A DNA stretch of 46,509 nt from an uncultured Caulobacteraceae bacterium (GTDB lineage Bacteria; Pseudomonadota; Alphaproteobacteria; Caulobacterales; Caulobacteraceae). Positions within the stretch are counted from its first letter, which is position 1. Every line of letters begins with the position of its first letter. This document shows positions 42,031 through 46,509 of this stretch, piece by piece. The translations under genes were made by a program, and so were the position numbers. The notes beneath the pieces were generated by a model, which saw only the letters and a program-made list of their open reading frames with translations, did not search any database and was not told where the DNA came from. Location: positions 1-46,509 of the forward strand of contig CAIXWN010000265.1 of NCBI GenBank assembly GCA_903923135.1. Reading direction: 5' to 3'.

Positions 42031-42575
42031 GCGCCGGTCACCCCGACGACGTGCTTGACCGGGCCGGCGCAGCCCTGCTTGTCCTGGCCGCTGAACGGCC
42101 CTGGCGGCACATCACCCTGCGTGACATCGCCCAGGGGGCTGGGATCACCCTGGCGCAGCTCTATGCGCGCGCCGACAGCAAGGCAGAGCTCCTGGCGCAC
42201 CTGTCCGCGCGCTACGACATCGCCGCCCTGGCCACGGCGGAGACGCCCTCCGAGGACGTCCATGACAGGCTGTTCGACGCGGTGATGGCCCGGGCCGAGG
42301 CGATGGAACCCGACCGTCAGGCGCTGACGGCGATCGCCCGGGAGATCCCGGCCGCGGCCCTCCTTCCCCACTATCCGGCCACCGCCCGGGCGATGCTGGA
42401 AGCCGCCGGTGTCGAGGCCACCCTGCCGCGGCGGGCCGCGATGATGGCGGTCTGGGCGCGCGTTGCGCAGGTCTGGCGTGATGACGAGGGCGCGCTCAAC
42501 CGGACGATGGCCGAAATCGACCGGCTCCTGAAACAGATGCGTGACCGACTGTCCCGCATCGGCGCCGGGTTCTAG
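42027..42575 (+). CDS. TetR-like helix-turn-helix protein
   Basis: The 182-residue protein begins with a TetR-type DNA-binding domain: I-T-L-R-D-I-A-Q-G-A-G-I-T-L-A-Q-L-Y (about residues 31-48), then S-K-A-E-L-L, and a helical C-terminal domain without recognisable ligand motif. The GTG start overlaps the proC stop, so it is probably coupled to proline synthesis genes. COQ9-like proteins have a similar fold and are an alternative. Targets are unknown. Confidence 0.78.
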   Translation: MSAGHPDDVLDRAGAALLVLAAERPWRHITLRDIAQGAGITLAQLYARADSKAELLAHLSARYDIAALATAETPSEDVHDRLFDAVMARAEAMEPDRQALTAIAREIPAAALLPHYPATARAMLEAAGVEATLPRRAAMMAVWARVAQVWRDDEGALNRTMAEIDRLLKQMRDRLSRIGAGF

Positions 42576-42675
42576 TTCGCGGATTCAGCCGACGGGACCG
42601 CGCGCCTTGACGGTGTCGCGGTCTCACGGACAGGATTTCCGGGCTGGCGGGCTGGCGAAGCTGAGGGGGACGGGC

Positions 42676-43374
42676 ATGGCGGGGCTGATTCCGAAGGCGA
42701 AAACCTATCTGCGCGAACACGGCGCCGGTCTGCTCACCGAGGGCCTGGTCAATTTCGTCGGGCCCTATGTGATCTTCACCCTGGCGAAAAAGGATCTCGG
42801 CGACGTGGGCGCGCTGATGGCCTCCTCGGCGCCGCCGATCCTGTGGAGCCTTGTGGAATTCGCCCGCAAACGGCGGGTGGATGCGCTGTCGATCCTGGTG
42901 CTGGCCGGCATCGCCCTGTCGCTGCTGGCCTTCATCGGCGGCGGCGGCGCACGGTTCCTGCAGTTGCGCGAAAAGCTGGTCACCGCGCTGATCGGCCTGG
43001 TGTTCCTGGGCTCGGCGGCGCTCGGCCGACCGCTGATCTATCAGCTGGCGCGCGCGACCCTGATGCGCCGGGACGCCTCACAACTGGAGTCCTTCGAGGC
43101 GCTGCGCGACAATATCCACTTCCGCCGGACGATGATGGTGATGACCCTGGTCTGGGGCTTTGGCCTGCTGGCCGAGGCGGGCGTGGCGGTCATGCTCGTC
43201 TTCAGCCTGTCGATCCGCGCCTATCTGCTGGTCAGCCCCGTGGTGGGCTACTCGACCATGGGCGCTCTGGCCCTGTGGACGTTCTGGTACAGCCGCCGCC
43301 AGAGACAGAAGGGCGAGGCCCGTCGCGCCGCCGAGGCGGCGGCCCTTGCGGGCGCGCCGACGCGGGAGGGCTAG
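42676..43374 (+). CDS. VC0807-like polytopic membrane protein
   Basis: This 232-residue protein has about six hydrophobic segments and the G-P-Y-V-I-F ... G-A-L-M-A-S-S-A-P-P-I-L-W-S pattern of the VC0807/intracellular septation A-like family. Its function is unknown. ATG 42676 has a GAGGGGG site about 6 bases upstream and begins just before the first helix; the open frame further upstream shows no coding similarity. Its stop shares the CTAG tetranucleotide with the convergent histidine-kinase gene. Confidence 0.78.
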   Translation: MAGLIPKAKTYLREHGAGLLTEGLVNFVGPYVIFTLAKKDLGDVGALMASSAPPILWSLVEFARKRRVDALSILVLAGIALSLLAFIGGGGARFLQLREKLVTALIGLVFLGSAALGRPLIYQLARATLMRRDASQLESFEALRDNIHFRRTMMVMTLVWGFGLLAEAGVAVMLVFSLSIRAYLLVSPVVGYSTMGALALWTFWYSRRQRQKGEARRAAEAAALAGAPTREG

Positions 43375-44717
43375 GGCAGAGTGACGACGGCCCGCAGGCC
43401 GCCCATCGGCGAGACGCCGAGGGTGACGTCGCCACCGTGGCCGCGCGCCACATCGCGGGCGATCGCCAGGCCCAGGCCGACGCCCTTTGTGTTGGGGTCC
43501 CGGGCGGCCGCCAGGCGGCTGAAGGGAGCGAAAGCGTCGTCGTAGCGATCCGGATCGATTCCCGGCCCATCGTCGTCGACAAGGATCTCCACCCCGCCGG
43601 TCATCGTCGCACGGGCGGTGATCTCCACCCGCCCGGCATGGCCCGTGGCGTTGGCCACCAGATTGGTCAGGGCCCGTTTCAGCGCTCCGGGCCGCACGCG
43701 CACCTGAACATCGGCGGCGCCGGTGTCGGCGTCGACCTGGACTCCCGCCCGGGCGGCCCCCAGGCGGACATCCTCGATCAGGTCGGCCAGTCGGATGGTC
43801 TCCAGGCCTTCGCCGCCCTCGCCGCGCGCGAAGGCCAGATAGTCGTCGATCATGTGCTCCATCTCGCCCAGATCGGCCTTCATCGCCTCGATGCGCGGGC
43901 CGGGCGGCGCCAGGGCCAGCTCCAGCTTCAGCCGGGTGAGCGGCGTGCGCAGATCGTGACTGACCGCGGCCAGCAGGATGGTGCGCTGGTCCACATGGCG
44001 CTGGATGCGCGCCTTCATGGCCAGGAAGGCCCGCGCGGCCTGCCTTACCTCACGGGCGCCATGCGGGCGGAAGGCCACGTCGGCGCCCCTGCCGAAGGCG
44101 TCGGCGGCGTAGGCCAGGCGTTCGATGGCGCGCACCTGGTTGCGGATGAAGACGATTGAGACGCCCGTCAGCAGGACGGTCGCCGCGGTCAGCCAGAACA
44201 GGAAGATGTGACCGCGGGTGGCGAACACCCGGTCCTTGGGGGCGATGATGCGCAGAACGCCGCCGGGCACCTGCACCCGGACGTCGACATAGGCTGGATA
44301 GCGGCCGGTATCGAACCAGAACGGCACATCGACCCGTTCGGCCAGCGCCTTGCGCAGGGAGCGGTCCACCGCGATGAACAGCGAGGCACGCCGCCCGCGA
44401 GGCAGCACCCCGCCGTTCTGATAGTCGATCGACAGGTCCAGGTTGGCCTGTGCGCGCGCCTCGAGCCGCTTCAGGCTCGCCGGACTGGGGTCCTCCTCAT
44501 AGGTCTGCAGGATCAGGGCGACGTCCCCGGCGAGTCCTTCGGTCAGGTGGCTGTTCACGGTCTGCCAGTGGGCGTCGAAGAACACATAGGTGACGGCGAT
44601 CTGCATCAGCGCCACCGGCAGGACGATGATCAGCAGACTGCGGCCGAACAGCGAGGTCGGCGTCAGTCGTTTGAGCCTCCGCCAGAAAAGTCTCGGCCAG
44701 GGCCTGGGCAGGCGCAT
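43371..44717 (-). CDS. EnvZ-type sensor histidine kinase
   Basis: The 448-residue kinase has two transmembrane segments (about 27-48 and 171-192) flanking a periplasmic sensor, a HAMP-like linker, a HisKA domain with A-V-S-H-D-L-R-T-P-L (phospho-His254), and a HATPase with N-L-V-A-N-A, D-D-G-P-G-I and G-L-G-L-A-I-A motifs. The signal is unknown. It is coupled to the upstream response-regulator gene with a 1-base overlap (TGATG). Confidence 0.93.
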   Translation of the reverse strand: MRLPRPWPRLFWRRLKRLTPTSLFGRSLLIIVLPVALMQIAVTYVFFDAHWQTVNSHLTEGLAGDVALILQTYEEDPSPASLKRLEARAQANLDLSIDYQNGGVLPRGRRASLFIAVDRSLRKALAERVDVPFWFDTGRYPAYVDVRVQVPGGVLRIIAPKDRVFATRGHIFLFWLTAATVLLTGVSIVFIRNQVRAIERLAYAADAFGRGADVAFRPHGAREVRQAARAFLAMKARIQRHVDQRTILLAAVSHDLRTPLTRLKLELALAPPGPRIEAMKADLGEMEHMIDDYLAFARGEGGEGLETIRLADLIEDVRLGAARAGVQVDADTGAADVQVRVRPGALKRALTNLVANATGHAGRVEITARATMTGGVEILVDDDGPGIDPDRYDDAFAPFSRLAAARDPNTKGVGLGLAIARDVARGHGGDVTLGVSPMGGLRAVVTLP

Positions 44718-45430
44718 CAGTCCGGCGTCAGCATATAGCCGCGCCCCCGGACGGTGCGCAGATACCGGGGGTTGGCGGGATCCTGTTCGATCTTGCGGCG
44801 CAGGCGGGTGACCTGGATGTCCACGGCGCGGCCGCCGGCGTCGGTGTTCACGCCGGCCAGGTCCAGCCGGCCCACGGCGGCGTGAGCCGAGCGGGCGAGC
44901 ACCTTGAGCAGGTGCGCCTCGCTCTCGGTGAGCCGGACCGGCGCGCCGTCGGCGGTCAGTTCACCGCGGGCGGTGTCGAAGGTGCAACGTCCCAGCTTCA
45001 CCTCGCGCGGCTCCGCCGGTCGGGCGTCCACCCGGCGCAGGATTGCCTCGATGCGCAGGATCAGCTCCTCCGGATCGAAGGGCTTGCCCAGATAGTCGTC
45101 GGCGCCCAGACGCAGGCCCTCGATCCGGTCGTCGGGCTGGCCCCTGGCGGTAAGGATGAGCACCGGCGAGGCGCCGGCGACACCGGCCTGGCCGCGCAGC
45201 CAGCGGGTGAGCGAGAGGCCATCCTCTCCAGGCATCATCACGTCCAGAACCACCAGGTCGAAGTGAAGGGCGCCCAGAAGCCGGCGGGCCGCCGGACCGT
45301 CGGCGGCGGTGCTGACCCGAAAGCCCCGGCGGGTGAGGAATTCCTTGAGCAGGTCGCGGATACGGTCGTCGTCGTCCACCACCAGCAGATGGCGATGACC
45401 GGACACCGGCGATGACCGGCGGCTGGTCAT
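44717..45430 (-). CDS. OmpR-family response regulator
   Basis: The 237-residue regulator has a receiver domain with the acidic D-D-D cluster (19-21), the phospho-acceptor Asp63 in V-L-D-V-M-M-P-G, and the switch Lys in G-K-P-F-D. A winged-helix DNA-binding domain with R-L-T-E-S-E-A and a T-V-R-G-R-G-Y-M-L end follows. It pairs with the following EnvZ-type kinase. Targets are unknown; it could regulate envelope or porin genes, as OmpR does. Confidence 0.94.
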   Translation of the reverse strand: MTSRRSSPVSGHRHLLVVDDDDRIRDLLKEFLTRRGFRVSTAADGPAARRLLGALHFDLVVLDVMMPGEDGLSLTRWLRGQAGVAGASPVLILTARGQPDDRIEGLRLGADDYLGKPFDPEELILRIEAILRRVDARPAEPREVKLGRCTFDTARGELTADGAPVRLTESEAHLLKVLARSAHAAVGRLDLAGVNTDAGGRAVDIQVTRLRRKIEQDPANPRYLRTVRGRGYMLTPD

Positions 45431-45485
45431 CGAGCCCGACCCCGGCGTCCGCGCCGCCCTGCCGATCCCTGCCTCGGCATTTTGT

Positions 45486-45514
45486 TTGACGCGGCCGGCG
45501 CAGCGTCGTCTAAC
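45486..45514 (+). promoter_or_regulatory. Sigma70-like promoter of ilvE
   Basis: TTGACG and TCTAAC are separated by 17 bases and lie 35 bases before the ilvE ATG. The same region is the space between the divergent response-regulator gene and ilvE. Confidence 0.5.
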
Positions 45515-45548
45515 GCACGGCTCTTGGCGGAAGGGGGTCGAAAGCCCA

Positions 45549-46436
45549 ATGTCACTGGTTCCTTACGATGATCGCGACGGCTGGATCTGGCTCGACGGCC
45601 GGTTCACCCCCTGGCGTGATGCGAAGGTTCACGTACTGACCCACGCCCTGCACTACGCCTCCGCCGTGTTCGAAGGCGAGCGCATGTATGGCGGGGAGAT
45701 CTTCAAGCTCACCGAACACACCGAGCGGCTCTTCAGGTCGGCCGAAATCCTCGATTTCACAATCCCCTACACGGTGGCGCAGATCGATGCGGCGTGCAAG
45801 GAGACCTGCGCCCGCAACGGTCTGGCCGACTGCTACGTGCGGCCCATCGCCTGGCGCGGATCGGAGGTGATGGGTGTCTCGGCTCAGGCCTCCACCATCC
45901 ATGTGGCCATCGCCGCCTGGGAATGGCCGAGCTATTTCAATCCCGAGGAAAAGGCCAAGGGCATCGCCCTGGCCTGGGCGAGGTACCGGCGGCCGGCGCC
46001 CGAGACCGCGCCCACGGCCTCCAAGGCGGCCGGTCTGTACATGATCTGCACCATCTCCAAACACGCCGCCGAGCGCGAGGGATACGCCGACGCGATGATG
46101 CTGGACTGGCGCGGCTATGTCGCCGAGGCCACAGGCGCCAATGTGTTCTTCGTGCGCGACGGCGTCCTGCACACGCCCGAACCGGACTGCTTCCTCGACG
46201 GCATCACCCGACGCTCGGTCATCGACCTGGCCCGCTCCAGAGGCGTCGAGGTCGTCCAGCGGCACATCCTGCCCGAGGAACTGACGAGCTTCAGCGAGTG
46301 CTTCATCGTCGGCACGGCCGCGGAGGTGACCCCGGTGTCCCGTGTGGGCGAGTATAGCTTCACGCCGGGCGTCATCTCCCTGTCGTTGATGGACGACTAC
46401 GCCAGGATGGTGCGGCGTGAGCCCCAGCCGGCCTGA
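45549..46436 (+). CDS. ilvE: Branched-chain amino-acid aminotransferase
   Basis: The 295-residue fold-IV PLP enzyme performs the last transamination of Val, Leu and Ile synthesis. It shows H-A-L-H-Y-A-S-A-V-F-E-G, the R-P-I-A-W-R segment, the Schiff-base Lys in A-S-K-A-A-G-L-Y, and E-A-T-G-A-N-V-F-F-V, all characteristic. ATG 45549 is chosen because the family N-terminus (D-G-W-I-W-L-D-G) starts just after it and a purine-rich GAAAG stretch precedes it; the open frame 21 codons longer covers the promoter. Confidence 0.95.
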   Translation: MSLVPYDDRDGWIWLDGRFTPWRDAKVHVLTHALHYASAVFEGERMYGGEIFKLTEHTERLFRSAEILDFTIPYTVAQIDAACKETCARNGLADCYVRPIAWRGSEVMGVSAQASTIHVAIAAWEWPSYFNPEEKAKGIALAWARYRRPAPETAPTASKAAGLYMICTISKHAAEREGYADAMMLDWRGYVAEATGANVFFVRDGVLHTPEPDCFLDGITRRSVIDLARSRGVEVVQRHILPEELTSFSECFIVGTAAEVTPVSRVGEYSFTPGVISLSLMDDYARMVRREPQPA

Positions 46437-46449
46437 ACCGGCTGCGTCC

Positions 46450-46509
46450 TAGAGCAAAATCCGACCAGATGGAAACATCTGGTCGGATATAATTTGCTCT
46501 AGAATCAAA
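46450..46509. repeat. Palindromic intergenic repeat, copy 2 (reaches window end)
   Basis: The inner arms ATCCGACCAGATG and CATCTGGTCGGAT are perfect over 13 bases around a GAAA tetraloop. The outer arms TAGAGCAAAAT and ATTTGCTCTA add near-perfect pairing separated by a TAA-type bulge. It begins 13 bases after the ilvE stop. It is homologous along its length to the element following the HNH gene, so it is a dispersed family, possibly a REP/RIME-type element or a transcription-processing structure. The end may be truncated by the window. Confidence 0.75.

Noticed and set aside
1-46509. CRISPR arrays, tRNA or rRNA genes, integrases and insertion sequences
   Set aside because: No regularly spaced direct repeats, no recognisable tRNA or rRNA segments and no transposase or integrase motifs were found by reading both strands; a covariance search for small RNAs was not possible.

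Overview
The window is GC-rich (GC-dominated third codon positions), densely packed and free of rRNA, tRNA, transposases, integrases and CRISPR arrays. Gene content and order point to an alphaproteobacterium of the Caulobacterales, probably Caulobacteraceae (Phenylobacterium or Caulobacter-like). The pointers are the divergent ftsEX/MJ0042 zinc-ribbon locus, hisC-tyrA, argH-lptM-lysA, a GcrA/CcrM-type scatter of GANTC sites, and the ybjN-proC-TetR block. This assignment is inferred from composition and synteny, not from a database search.

Layout. 1-1044 is the 3' end of an AmpG-like permease. 1041-3948 (minus) holds hisC, tyrA and a trypsin-like membrane protease. 3980-5610 has a DUF2125 protein divergent from a ChaC-like gamma-glutamylcyclotransferase. 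5588-8509 (minus) is a tightly overlapping ftsE-ftsX-ydcF-plsC operon, divergent from an MJ0042 zinc-ribbon protein and a phosphoribosyltransferase. 9706-12724 (minus) is argH-lptM-lysA, divergent from a TlpA-like lipoprotein and a GNAT. 14068-18141 has a cupin protein, gluQ, a TetR repressor facing a 37-residue membrane peptide, an HNH nuclease and arylamine N-acetyltransferase. 18327-24675 is a tripartite RND efflux operon (membrane-fusion protein, pump, NodT-type outer-membrane factor) with a divergent TetR regulator and a 29-bp operator-like palindrome. 24672-26265 has a small membrane protein and an MDR oxidoreductase.

26387-30403 is the most distinctive region: HPr-kinase-like protein, a small ORF, a PqqD-like protein, an asparagine-synthetase homologue without the glutaminase cysteine, and a short transglutaminase-like protein. 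This is the K-A-B1-C-B2 architecture of a proteobacterial lasso-peptide (RiPP) cluster. The small ORF has a leader-like Trp-x-x-Pro-x-Leu motif and ends in Ser, but its C-terminal part does not fit the textbook lasso core. A GDP-L-fucose synthase follows in the same direction, and an MFS transporter converges on it. No ABC exporter or isopeptidase gene is visible.

32528-40201 (mostly minus) is housekeeping: a GFA protein, a 48-residue ORF (plus), pth, rplY, a cysteine-containing hypothetical, prs, gtrA, pgeF, a MidA/NDUFAF7-type methyltransferase and lgt. 40325-43374 (plus) has ubiK, a ybjN-like gene, proC, a TetR-type gene and a VC0807-like membrane protein. 43371-45430 (minus) is an OmpR/EnvZ-type two-component system. 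45549-46436 is ilvE. Two copies of one palindromic intergenic repeat lie just downstream of the HNH gene and of ilvE.

Many genes overlap by 4 bases (ATGA, GTGA or TTGA), so these runs are probably cotranscribed and translationally coupled. Several starts are GTG or TTG.
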